Source: S5-327 sp965116015 (lineage in GTDB: Bacteria; Chloroflexota; Dehalococcoidia; Lucifugimonadales; Australimonadaceae). Taken from it: a stretch of DNA of 64,000 nucleotides. The stretch spans positions 806,001 to 870,000 of the forward strand of contig OZ220477.1 of assembly GCA_965116015.1 (NCBI GenBank), in the 5' to 3' direction. Made by a program: the position numbers and the translations under genes. This document shows, in pieces, positions 1-7,665 of the stretch. The notes beneath the pieces are model-generated. The model did not search any database. It saw only the letters and a list, made by a program, of their open reading frames with translations, and was not told the DNA's origin. How positions within the stretch are numbered: position 1 is the stretch's first letter; every line of letters begins with the position of its first letter.

Positions 1-1107
1 CATCACATTCGAATACCCCGCTATCTTCCCGAAATGACGCCGACCATAGAAATCCGCCCGTATCGCCATCATCAGCGGCCCACGCGTCCCCCACGCCAAA
101 CCATGCAACAGCGACGCCCCAGCGATCAAATACCCACTCTCAGCCACAACCAGAATCCCCATCGCCGCCGAATGCGCAAGCATACAGAACGCCGCCATCC
201 GCGCCTTGTTCCGCCTATCCCCAACAAACCCTCCCCCCACCTGACCCGCAATACTCGTAACCGTAACCAGCGTCAGCATCGCCTGAGCCGACGTCGCGCT
301 CCACCCAACATCCTCCACCAGATGCGGCACAAGATGCACCAGCACCGTAAACACCGCAATCAACGCCACCCCATGACCAAGCGACACATACCAGAACGAC
401 CGGTCCCGCATCGCCTCCCCAACCGTGAAATCCTGCTGCGCCTCCAGCTCCCGCGTCCCCCCATCCCCCGACCGCGCGACCCGTCCCCCATCCGGCAGCA
501 GCCCGTGCTGCTCCGGATACCCCCGCAGCAACTGCGCCAGCGGCAACCCCAGCGCCAGAACCGCCACCCCCGTCCCGAACGCCGTAGCCCGCCACCCATA
601 CATCGTCAGCGACCACGCCACCACCGGCGACAGCGCCCCCGCCAGCCCGATCCCCGTCGAACTCAGCCCAAGCGCCTGCGCCCGACGACGACGGAACCAC
701 CGCGTAGTAACCGTCGTAAGCGTCAGCCAGCCCGCAAGATTCATCCCCAGCGACATCACCAGCACGATCGCCAGAAACACCGGAAACGTCGACGCCAGCG
801 GCAGCGCCATAAACCCAACCCCCAGCGTAACCACGCCCGCGCGCACCAAAGCCCGCGGACTGAACCGGTCGATCAACCACCCATGCGCAGGACTCAACAA
901 CCCCGCAGCAAGCTGCGACACCGAGAATGCGCTCGAAATCGCAAACTTGCTCCACCCGAACTGCGCCTCAAACCGCAGCAGATACTGACCAAACGTAAAC
1001 CCGAACGCCGCCCCCGTAACCCCATGCAGACACACCGACGCAAACACAATCCACCAGCCGTAGAAAATGCCCCTGTCAGACCGCCCCGCAGGACCCGTCG
1101 TCGCCAT
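1..1107 (-). CDS. MFS transporter (3' end beyond window)
   Basis: The frame is open for 369 codons from an ATG at 1107 to the window edge, so the C-terminus is missing. An AAGGGAG ribosome site sits 6-7 bases before the ATG. The protein opens with a short polar N-terminus and then GIFYGWWIVFAS, a typical first helix of oxalate/formate-antiporter-like MFS carriers. Several hydrophobic helices follow, with a basic loop (RWFRRRRAQALGLSSTGIG) matching the MFS motif between helices 4 and 5. This family moves small organic anions or similar solutes across the inner membrane; the substrate cannot be read from sequence. Upstream lies a repeat array rather than a gene, so it is probably transcribed alone. 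Family confident, substrate unknown. Confidence 0.85.
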   Translation of the reverse strand, partial: MATTGPAGRSDRGIFYGWWIVFASVCLHGVTGAAFGFTFGQYLLRFEAQFGWSKFAISSAFSVSQLAAGLLSPAHGWLIDRFSPRALVRAGVVTLGVGFMALPLASTFPVFLAIVLVMSLGMNLAGWLTLTTVTTRWFRRRRAQALGLSSTGIGLAGALSPVVAWSLTMYGWRATAFGTGVAVLALGLPLAQLLRGYPEQHGLLPDGGRVARSGDGGTRELEAQQDFTVGEAMRDRSFWYVSLGHGVALIAVFTVLVHLVPHLVEDVGWSATSAQAMLTLVTVTSIAGQVGGGFVGDRRNKARMAAFCMLAHSAAMGILVVAESGYLIAGASLLHGLAWGTRGPLMMAIRADFYGRRHFGKIAGYSNVM

Positions 1108-1142
1108 GCAACTCCCTTAAACCACACCCTCCATACACTACC

Positions 1143-1297
1143 ACGCCCCTCACCCCAGCTACCCCCGACCCTCGACCCACCACCCCTCGCCCCAGCCGAC
1201 CCCAACGCCCCTCACCCCCAAGCTAGCCCCCGACCCTCGACCCACCACCCCTCGCCACCAGCCGACCCCAACGCCCCTCACCACCAGCTGCCCCCAG
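1143..1297. repeat. Direct repeats, about 62-66 bp period
   Basis: Units beginning ACGCCCCTCACC start at 1143, 1205 and 1271 and share most of their length, including the words CGACCCTCGACCCACC and CCAGCCGACCCCA. The third unit is partial. The array lies in the spacer upstream of the MFS gene. It has the same near-60-bp period as arrays at 3.7-4.1 kb and 7.2-7.5 kb. The rest of this spacer, to 1387, is C-rich with an inverted GGGCAGGG/CCCTGCCC pair around 1351-1383. Confidence 0.7.
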
Positions 1298-1387
1298 CAA
1301 CAACGACGGCGCCTAACCCCTACCGGACAGCCCGCCCCAGCGCGACGCGAGCGGGCAGGGGAGCCCAAGCGGAGCCCTGCCCCCCTC

Positions 1388-1984
1388 TCATCGCGCCCCT
1401 CGCGACAGCGCAAGCCCCGCCGCCTCGATCCCCCACGCGTCCCACCCCTCGCAGCTCGACCTAGCGAACAGCTCGATCTTCCGCTGCGCAGGAAACATCA
1501 GCCCGATCCTCCGCCGAACCTCCTCCGGCTTCGCCGAATGCGCCCCCCGCCGAGCGCTCACCAACTGACGAACATCCCGCCTCCCCCGCGGCCGCGGAAT
1601 CCGCCCACGCTTGAACACAAGACACAACTCGCACTGACTCAGCGTATAGAACCCCGGATTCACCCGCTGCTTGTCCCACACGAACGCCACCGTCGCCCAC
1701 CCGAACCCCCACGCCTTCCCCAGCTCGATAGCCTGATCAAGATGCGGATTCGTCGCCCACAGAAACAGCACGCTATCGTCCGCAGCGATCCCTCCCACAT
1801 CCAGCCGCTTCAAACCCTCCAGCGTAACCGTCGGATAATGCCGCGCAGCCCCGCCCGTATCCCCGCTCCCCGGCCCCGAATGCTGTAGCTGACCCTTATA
1901 GTCCCACGGCGGATCAGCGTAGATGACATCGTACCGGCCATCCGGAAGCCCCGGAAACTCCCCGTTCGAAAGCAACTCCGCCAA
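1388..1984 (-). CDS. MT-A70 family adenine-N6 methyltransferase
   Basis: A 198-residue protein with the catalytic DPPW at residues 24-27 (IYADPPWDYKG) and the later block FLWATNPHLDQAIELGKAWGF typical of MT-A70 enzymes. These transfer a methyl group from S-adenosylmethionine to N6 of adenine; bacterial members usually act on DNA and are common in phages and islands. The start used is a TTG; an in-frame start a little upstream cannot be excluded. The neighbours are an MFS carrier and an EutA-like gene, with no restriction nuclease or specificity subunit, so it looks like an orphan methyltransferase. Length suits the family. The DNA target is unknown. Confidence 0.85.
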   Translation of the reverse strand: MAELLSNGEFPGLPDGRYDVIYADPPWDYKGQLQHSGPGSGDTGGAARHYPTVTLEGLKRLDVGGIAADDSVLFLWATNPHLDQAIELGKAWGFGWATVAFVWDKQRVNPGFYTLSQCELCLVFKRGRIPRPRGRRDVRQLVSARRGAHSAKPEEVRRRIGLMFPAQRKIELFARSSCEGWDAWGIEAAGLALSRGAR

Positions 1985-2045
1985 ACCGCCCCCTCTCCCC
2001 CCGAAACGCCCCTCCCCTTGCCCGAGAAGAGCGCCCCCCTCCGCG

Positions 2046-3560
2046 CTACCCCTCGAACACCAACGACTTCACCACAACCGGAATCGCCTCCACCGACTCC
2101 AACTGCTCCCCCAGATCGATGAAATTGAACTCCCCAACCGTAATCCCGTCCACAACAATCACATCCTGCTCAACCTTATGCTCATTCTTCAGCATCGACC
2201 CCACAAGCCCCGCCACATCCGCGCTCAGAACAACCGTCCACACATGCTCCGTCAGCGGCGACAGCGCCTCCGATATCCCATCGCACAGCGCCTTGATCGA
2301 ATCATACGTAGGAATCACCGGCCCCAGCAGCGCAAGCGCCAAAGGCTTCCCGATATCATGATGCGCAATATCCAAACGCTGGAACGCCTCCGAAATAGCC
2401 CGCCCCACCACATCCCTGCTTATATCGTTCGGATCCGCCGGCAGATACGCCGGCACAACCTGCAGATCAAGATGCGGCAGCAACTCAGGACTCGACACAA
2501 ACACCGTGCTCGACGACACCTGAACCGTGTACTGCGACGCCCCTATCACCGTCGCCCGGATACGCTCCGCGCTCCCAGCCAGCGGAATCCCTAGCGACGG
2601 CAACCGCGACCGAACCGCCGCCCCCAACAGCGGACCCATATCCCCATAGTCCTGCCTGTCGTAATCGTACACATACTCCGCCACCCCCCCCGAAAACCCA
2701 ATCTCGTCAACCCCCTCCCCAAACTCCAACGGCCCCGAGATAATCAGCTCCGACCCCAGCGGCGAATACTCCCCACGAATCGCCTCGAACAGAATATCCG
2801 CCAGCTTCTCAGCAACCCTCCTCTTCTCCTCCTCCTCCATCCGCCTCCCAATCTCCACATCCACCCCAACGCTCCTCGCAACAACCCGCCCCGCCTCCTC
2901 GATCCGCTCAACAACCCCATCCCCATCCCACGCTATCAACCGCGCCCCCACATTGATCGCCATCGTCTCCGCAACCTTCCCGTTCCGCACAATCGCCAGC
3001 TTCGACGTCCCCCCTCCCATATCCACATTCATCCCCGCCCCAACCTTCAGCGACCGCGCCGCCGCGCCCGAACCATGCGCACCCAGAATCCCCTCCAGAT
3101 TCGGCCCCGCCGTCGCGCACACAAACCTCCCCCCAGCAGCCGCCAGCATCCGGATAATCGCCTCCGAATTATGCTTCCGCACCGCCTCCCCAGTACAGAT
3201 AACAGCCCCCGTATCGATATCCTCCGGCGACAGCTCCGCCTCCTCGTAACTCCCCCTCACAAACTCCCCAAGAGCCTCCGTATCTATCGTGTCCGGATCA
3301 GAATACGGAGTCAGCAGAATAGGCGAGCGATGCAGAACCTGACGGAACACCACCTCAAACTCGCTCGACATCTCCGTGCTCCGCCGGCGCATCACCAGCT
3401 TCGAAAACATCAAATGCGACGTCGAAGACCCAATATCGATCCCCACGCTCGTCAGCCGCAGCCAATCAGGATTGATCGGAAACCCATCGTCCGCGATCGA
3501 GCCGAACACCACCTCATCCTCCGCCCCATAGTGTCCGTGCTCCCAAGGATCGTCGTGCAT
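2046..3560 (-). CDS. EutA-like ASKHA-fold ATPase (ethanolamine ammonia-lyase reactivase family)
   Basis: A 504-residue protein with GIDIGSSTSHLMFSKL near the N-terminus, the phosphate-1 loop of the actin/Hsp70/sugar-kinase fold, and MNVDMGGGTSKLAIV in the middle, the phosphate-2 loop. These match EutA, which in ethanolamine users exchanges damaged cobalamin on the lyase using ATP. The ATG at 3560 is chosen over an upstream GTG because AAAGGCGGG lies just before it. No ammonia-lyase, EutBC or microcompartment gene is in the window, so the partner is unknown; many Chloroflexota and Actinobacteria encode EutA-like proteins outside eut operons. Family confident, role inferred only. Confidence 0.8.
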   Translation of the reverse strand: MHDDPWEHGHYGAEDEVVFGSIADDGFPINPDWLRLTSVGIDIGSSTSHLMFSKLVMRRRSTEMSSEFEVVFRQVLHRSPILLTPYSDPDTIDTEALGEFVRGSYEEAELSPEDIDTGAVICTGEAVRKHNSEAIIRMLAAAGGRFVCATAGPNLEGILGAHGSGAAARSLKVGAGMNVDMGGGTSKLAIVRNGKVAETMAINVGARLIAWDGDGVVERIEEAGRVVARSVGVDVEIGRRMEEEEKRRVAEKLADILFEAIRGEYSPLGSELIISGPLEFGEGVDEIGFSGGVAEYVYDYDRQDYGDMGPLLGAAVRSRLPSLGIPLAGSAERIRATVIGASQYTVQVSSSTVFVSSPELLPHLDLQVVPAYLPADPNDISRDVVGRAISEAFQRLDIAHHDIGKPLALALLGPVIPTYDSIKALCDGISEALSPLTEHVWTVVLSADVAGLVGSMLKNEHKVEQDVIVVDGITVGEFNFIDLGEQLESVEAIPVVVKSLVFEG

Positions 3561-3713
3561 AAACCCGCCTTTCACCCTGCGGACGCGCGAGCAAGAGCGG
3601 GCGTCTGCAACTGCCCGCCTCCACCCCGCGCGACCCGGAAAATCCCCGCCATCTTATGCCCCCGCGCCCCCTCCGGCAACAGCCGCCTCGCGCCCAGAAC
3701 AACCCAACCCCCC

Positions 3714-4090
3714 GCGCAGAGTAGGGTAGCCCCGACGCACACCGGCCTCGACACTCCAGGCAGCCCCAACCCCCCGCAGAGTAGGGCAGAACGCCCTGCA
3801 AGCCCCCGAATCCCCAGCCAACCCCCCAGCGTGCGCAGGGGAGGGGTAGAACGCCCCGCAAACCCCGCGAACCTCCACGCCAACCCCCAGCCCCCGCGCA
3901 GGGTAGAGGTGTGCGCCTGAACTGGGAGCCGCCAGCAGCGCCCAACCTCAGCGCGCAGGGTAGGGCGGAACGCACTGCAAACCCCCAGCGTCCCAAGCCA
4001 ACCCCAGCGCCGGGGTAGGGCAGAACGCCCTGCAAGCCCCCGAATCCCCAAGCCAACCCCCAGCGCACGCAGGGCAGGAGTAGAACCCCC
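3714..4090. repeat. Seven-unit array with about 60 bp period
   Basis: A core resembling GCGCAGGGTAGGGCAGAACG recurs about every 57-60 bases (near 3714, 3774, 3833, 3894, 3953, 4012, 4069). The sequence between cores is partly conserved (GCAAGCCCCCGAATCCCC in several units) and partly divergent. It fills the 560-bp spacer between the EutA-like and VOC genes. Frames open through it on the minus strand encode only Gly/Arg/Leu-rich sequence and have no ribosome site, so no gene is called here. Confidence 0.75.
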
Positions 4091-4118
4091 AACAGCCGCC
4101 TCCTGCTCAGACGCCCCC

Positions 4119-4976
4119 TCAGCCCCCCGACAGATTCGGCTCCCCCGACGAAGTAACCTCCCACCAATTCCCGTTCAGATCCGCCAGCACGAACCACGCC
4201 TCCCCGAACTCCTCCTGCGGCTCCCGCAGCTCCGCCACACCCTCCCCCAAACGACCCAGTGCATCGTACGCCTCCAGAACATCCGCCCGGCTCCCCACCT
4301 TCAACGTATAACGATTCACCGAACGCAACCCCGCCCGCTCCGCAGACGGCAGCACAACAATATACCACGGCCCAGACGCCCCCCCAATGTACGTCGAGAT
4401 ATTCCCGCCCCCCACAATCTCCAGCCCCAGAACCTCCGTAAAGAACCGATTGCTCGACTCCTTATCCACGCGCTGCATCGTCCCGTGCGACAACGCCTGC
4501 GGCGTATAACCCCGACCCGGAAAACGCCCCGCCGGCAACTCCAGCCCCCAATGCCGCGCCGCCACCCGCCGCCCATGCTCCGACGCCCTCGGGTTGTAAT
4601 ACTCAATCTCTATCGTATTCCCGCCCGGCTCATCCACATACACCGAATACGCAAAATGACTCCCGCGCGGCCCGTCGATATTCGTCAGCCCATACTCATC
4701 CCCATGCTCCCGCAGATACGCCGCCGCCGCATCAATCTCCCTATGATCCGCAACCCGATACCCATAGTGATTCGCATGCGGCTTCCTCGGAGCATCCTCC
4801 CCTCCCTCATGCACAACAAGACCCCATCCCGTATTCGGATGCCTCACCACCGCCGCCCCCGCCCAGCGCCCCTCCACATCGCACGCCAGCAGATCCGTAA
4901 ACACAGGCAGCGTCTCATCCAAAAACCGACACTCATAGTGCCCATACGTCAACCCCTCAGGCCTTAACAGCGCCAT
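4119..4976 (-). CDS. Two-domain VOC (glyoxalase/extradiol dioxygenase fold) protein
   Basis: A 285-residue protein with two vicinal-oxygen-chelate modules, roughly residues 8-130 and 155-280. In the first, His13 (YGHYECRF), His70 (HANHYGYRV) and Glu123 (GNTIEIEYY) fit the two-His-one-Glu metal triad. In the second, the end motif GNWWEV keeps the acid but the middle His is not obvious. The fold covers type I extradiol ring-cleavage dioxygenases and related lyases; the two-domain layout resembles catechol 2,3-dioxygenase-like proteins. The ATG at 4976 is preferred because GGGAGG lies 7 bases upstream; a GTG 18 bases earlier is possible. A TAGTAT -10-like hexamer lies near 5014-5019. Substrate unknown. 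Confidence 0.8.
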   Translation of the reverse strand: MALLRPEGLTYGHYECRFLDETLPVFTDLLACDVEGRWAGAAVVRHPNTGWGLVVHEGGEDAPRKPHANHYGYRVADHREIDAAAAYLREHGDEYGLTNIDGPRGSHFAYSVYVDEPGGNTIEIEYYNPRASEHGRRVAARHWGLELPAGRFPGRGYTPQALSHGTMQRVDKESSNRFFTEVLGLEIVGGGNISTYIGGASGPWYIVVLPSAERAGLRSVNRYTLKVGSRADVLEAYDALGRLGEGVAELREPQEEFGEAWFVLADLNGNWWEVTSSGEPNLSGG

Positions 4977-5339
4977 CCCAACGCCTCCCAACACAGAATC
5001 CCCACGCCCCGAATACTACTCCCCCGCAAACAACCCCCGCCCCCGATCGCCCCCGCCCCCTAGACGAACGCATCCTGACTCGGCCCCCTCCCCCAAGCGC
5101 CCCCCCCTGAACGAAACGCCGCCTGACGACCTCCTCGCCCCCGACCCCGCCCGCTCGCCCGGACGAGACCCGCCCGCGCCATCCCCCGCCGCAAGCGAAC
5201 CTCTCGACCCCTCCCGCCCCCGCCAAGCGAAACCCTCGCCGCCTCCCGCCCCGATCGCCTACCCCCACCCTCCGGTAGACGAAAACCCCGCCCCAGAGCC
5301 GCCCCCCTCCCACCCTCGCGCTGCGCTATCCTTACCCCT
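4977..5339. other. C-rich spacer without a gene
   Basis: This 363-base spacer between divergent genes is low in complexity, with CGAACG- and GAAACC-containing words repeated in a C-rich background. No open frame has coding character. Its ends carry the likely promoters of the flanking divergent genes. Confidence 0.6.
5327..5332 (+). promoter_or_regulatory. -10 element, probable leaderless promoter
   Basis: TATCCT (in GCGCTATCCT) ends 7 bases before the ATG of the phosphatase gene. That spacing would start the transcript at or next to the ATG, and no ribosome site is visible. The same motif and spacing recur before the LLM gene at 13078. No clear -35 is seen. Confidence 0.45.
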
Positions 5340-6140
5340 ATGACCGAACTCGCCGAACGCCTCGACCTCGCCATCCGCCTCGTCCGCGAAGCAGGACAAC
5401 TCGCCATCTCCTACTACCAGCGCCAGAACATCGGACTCAACTTCAAACCCGACCGCTCACCCGTAACCCGCGCCGACACCGAAGCCGAACAACTCATGCG
5501 ACGCATCCTCGACTCCGAATGCCCCCGCGACGAAATCTCCGGCGAAGAACTCCCCCTCAAACAAGGCTCCTCCGGATACCGCTGGCTCCTCGACCCCATC
5601 GACGGCACCGAATCCTTCATCCGGGGCGTACCCCTTTTTGGCGTAATGACAGCCCTCGAGCACAAGACAGAACCCATCGCCGGCGCCATCTGCTTCCCCG
5701 CCCTCGGCGAAATCATCTACGCCGCCAAAAACCACGGCGCCTGGTGGGCAACCGCAATCGGCAAACCCCAAAACCCCCTCCAACCCCAACCCGCCCGCGT
5801 CTCCTCCGTCTCCCAACTCTCAAACGCCACACTCCTCTCCACCGCATTCCACCACTTCGCAACCATCCGCAAAGCCCGCGCCCTCCCCAAACTCCTCTCA
5901 TCCGTCGCAAACGCCCGCGGATGGTCCGACTGCTACGGACACTACCTCGTCGCCACCGGACGCGCCGACATCATGATCGACCCCCTCATGAAAATCTGGG
6001 ACAACGCCCCCCTCCTCCCCATCATCGAAGAAGCCGGCGGACGCTTCTCCTCACTCGACGGCCAGCGCTCCATCCGAGCCCCCAACGCCCTCTCCACCAA
6101 CGGACTCCTCCACAACGCCGTCCTCGACGCCCTCCAATAG
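5340..6140 (+). CDS. Inositol-monophosphatase family phosphatase (possibly histidinol-phosphatase)
   Basis: A 266-residue protein with the full metal site of the family: EISGEEL around residues 65-71, DPIDGTESF at 85-93, and KIWDNAPLLPIIEEAGG near the C-terminus. Members hydrolyse phosphomonoesters such as inositol-1-phosphate, histidinol phosphate or adenosine 3',5'-bisphosphate using Mg2+. The SFIRGVPLFGV segment resembles the HisN histidinol-phosphatase branch, but no his gene is nearby. The gene seems leaderless (-10 at 5327). Third codon positions are overwhelmingly C. Its last 58 bases, stop codon included, are duplicated downstream. The enzyme family is confident; the substrate is not. 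Confidence 0.85.
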   Translation: MTELAERLDLAIRLVREAGQLAISYYQRQNIGLNFKPDRSPVTRADTEAEQLMRRILDSECPRDEISGEELPLKQGSSGYRWLLDPIDGTESFIRGVPLFGVMTALEHKTEPIAGAICFPALGEIIYAAKNHGAWWATAIGKPQNPLQPQPARVSSVSQLSNATLLSTAFHHFATIRKARALPKLLSSVANARGWSDCYGHYLVATGRADIMIDPLMKIWDNAPLLPIIEEAGGRFSSLDGQRSIRAPNALSTNGLLHNAVLDALQ

Positions 6141-6455
6141 AGCGCCCCGACCCCGCCCCAGCCGGAGCTCCCCAACAGCGAACCCATCGCCCGCCCCCCT
6201 AACGCACGACGGCCAGCCCCCCCAGCCGCTCCCCCAACCCCTCCCCCCAACGGACTCCTCCACAACCCCGTCCTCGACGCCCTCCAATAGAGCGCCCCGA
6301 CCCCGCCCCAGCCGGAGCTCCCCAACAGCGAACCCGTCGCCCGCCCCCCTAACGCACGACGGCCAGCCCCTCCCCCAGCCGCTCCCCCAACGCCCTCTCC
6401 ACCGACGGACTCCTCCACAACCCCGTCCTCGACGCCCTCCAATAGAGCGCCCCGA
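6083..6455 (+). repeat. Tandem duplication of the phosphatase gene 3' end
   Basis: A unit of about 152 bp, starting inside the gene at 6083 and running past its stop, is repeated at 6235 and 6388. Each copy keeps the coding frame and the amber stop: the copies would encode the same C-terminus with changes such as HNAVLDALQ to HNPVLDALQ. The third unit stops shortly after its TAG. From 6456 to 6631 the sequence is C-rich and shows nothing further. Confidence 0.85.
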
Positions 6456-6631
6456 CTCAGCCCTCCAACCCCCAGCCCCTCACGCCAGCCCGCCGCCCGA
6501 TTGGCAACCTGCCGCCCCTACGCCTGAAGTGCCCCCACCACCACCGTGCCGTGCCCCGCCAACCCTCCGCCCAATTACAGCCCACCGTCCCCCCGCGCCA
6601 GACCCCCACCCCACCCCGCGCCCACCCCGCG

Positions 6632-7174
6632 CTAGAACGCCCCCCACAACCACCGCCACCCCTCCCGAACAACATCCACCGCCCGATAATCATCCAGCCA
6701 CCGCCCCCCGTGCAGCGCATACTCCTGCGCCCCCTTCAGAGCTGCCACGAGCGCAAGCCACAACAACGACCGACGCAGCGTAAGCGCATACCCCGGCGCA
6801 AACCGGCGCAAACCCGCAACGAACACGAACCAAAACTCAAACACATTCGGAAACGCCAGCAGCAGCCACCGCGCCCCCGTAACCTCGAACCCCGCCACCC
6901 CCACAAAACGAAAAACGAACAACCACACAGCGATCGAACGCGCAGAACCGCTCCACCGCAGCGACGCCCACAGAAACGTCCCCATATACAAAACGTCCAA
7001 CCGCTTATCGAACGACTGATAATCCCGAACGCCCCCCAGATCCAGCAGATTCATCAAGAACAGATCCGAAAAATCGACCGCAACCGCAACCACCGCCCCT
7101 GCGAACGCCCAGCGCAGCACAGGCAGCGCCCCTGCCGCCCGCGCAACAGCGATAACCAGCTCCTCCGCCGTCAT
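6632..7174 (-). CDS. Multi-spanning membrane protein of unknown function
   Basis: A 180-residue protein beginning MTAEELVIAVARAAG. Hydrophobic stretches such as WAFAGAVVAVAVDF, SIAVWLFVFRFVGV, WLLLAFPNVFEFWFVFVAG and LLWLALVAALKG suggest four to five membrane helices, with conserved-looking charged or aromatic residues between (DFSDLF, YQSFDKRLD, EYALHGGRWLDDYRAVD). The ATG at 7174 is chosen because further upstream the open frame runs into the repeat array. I do not recognise the family. Its neighbours, a repeat array and the phosphatase duplication, give no functional clue. Confidence 0.65.
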   Translation of the reverse strand: MTAEELVIAVARAAGALPVLRWAFAGAVVAVAVDFSDLFLMNLLDLGGVRDYQSFDKRLDVLYMGTFLWASLRWSGSARSIAVWLFVFRFVGVAGFEVTGARWLLLAFPNVFEFWFVFVAGLRRFAPGYALTLRRSLLWLALVAALKGAQEYALHGGRWLDDYRAVDVVREGWRWLWGAF

Positions 7175-7221
7175 ACCCCCCGAGGATACGGCAACCCTCC
7201 CCAGTGAGGTGCCGGTAGAGA

Positions 7222-7485
7222 GCCGAGCCCTCCGCATACAGCAGCGCCCACGATGTTCCCGCTCACCGCATCCCCCTTCACGCCGAGCCCTCCGCATACA
7301 GCAGCGCCGGAGTACGGAAAGCGCGCCCCCCAGCGACGCAAGCCGAGCCCTCCGCATACAGCAGCGCCCCTCTCAGGAGCGCATGGAGTGCCTACGGCCG
7401 AGCCCCCCGCATACAGCGGCGCCCCCGTGTATGTGGCTCTCCTGATGCGCGGGACTGACGCCTCCCCGCACACAGCAGCCCCGCC
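7222..7485. repeat. CRISPR-like array: 27-nt repeats, 28-36-nt spacers
   Basis: Three perfectly identical 27-nt repeats lie at 7222-7248, 7282-7308 and 7342-7368 (they begin GCCGAGCCCTCCGCATACAG), separated by two different 33-nt spacers. A fourth copy at 7397-7423 has two mismatches after a 28-nt spacer, and a fifth, more degenerate copy starts near 7460. Identical repeats, unique equal spacers and a decaying end are CRISPR-like. However, the array is very short, no cas gene is in the window, the repeat has no good dyad, and its period matches other non-CRISPR arrays here. From 7486 to 7665 the sequence is C-rich with no gene. Confidence 0.6.
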
Positions 7486-7665
7486 CGCAACCGCCTGCCC
7501 CGCGCTCCCCACAGCCCACTCCTGCCCTTGCGAATACCCCCACCCTCAACGCCCCCGCCCCGCGCTCCCCCAATCGCCCCGCACCGAACGCTCCCCCCGC
7601 GCCCCACAACCCTTGCCCCTGAAACCCATCCGGCGTAGCCTTCTCCCGCCTCAGGAGAACGTCCA

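Noticed and set aside
34..1464. A 476-residue plus-strand open frame, Arg/Pro/His-rich
   Set aside because: It is antisense to the MFS and MT-A70 genes; low-complexity composition comes from the C-rich strand. The minus strand has clear family motifs.
3514..4368. Minus-strand frames across the 3.7-4.1 kb array
   Set aside because: Repeat-derived, overlap the VOC and EutA-like genes out of frame, no start signal.
7222..7485. Calling this a genuine CRISPR array
   Set aside because: Only three perfect repeats, no cas genes, no dyad in the repeat, and the same spacing occurs in non-CRISPR arrays nearby.
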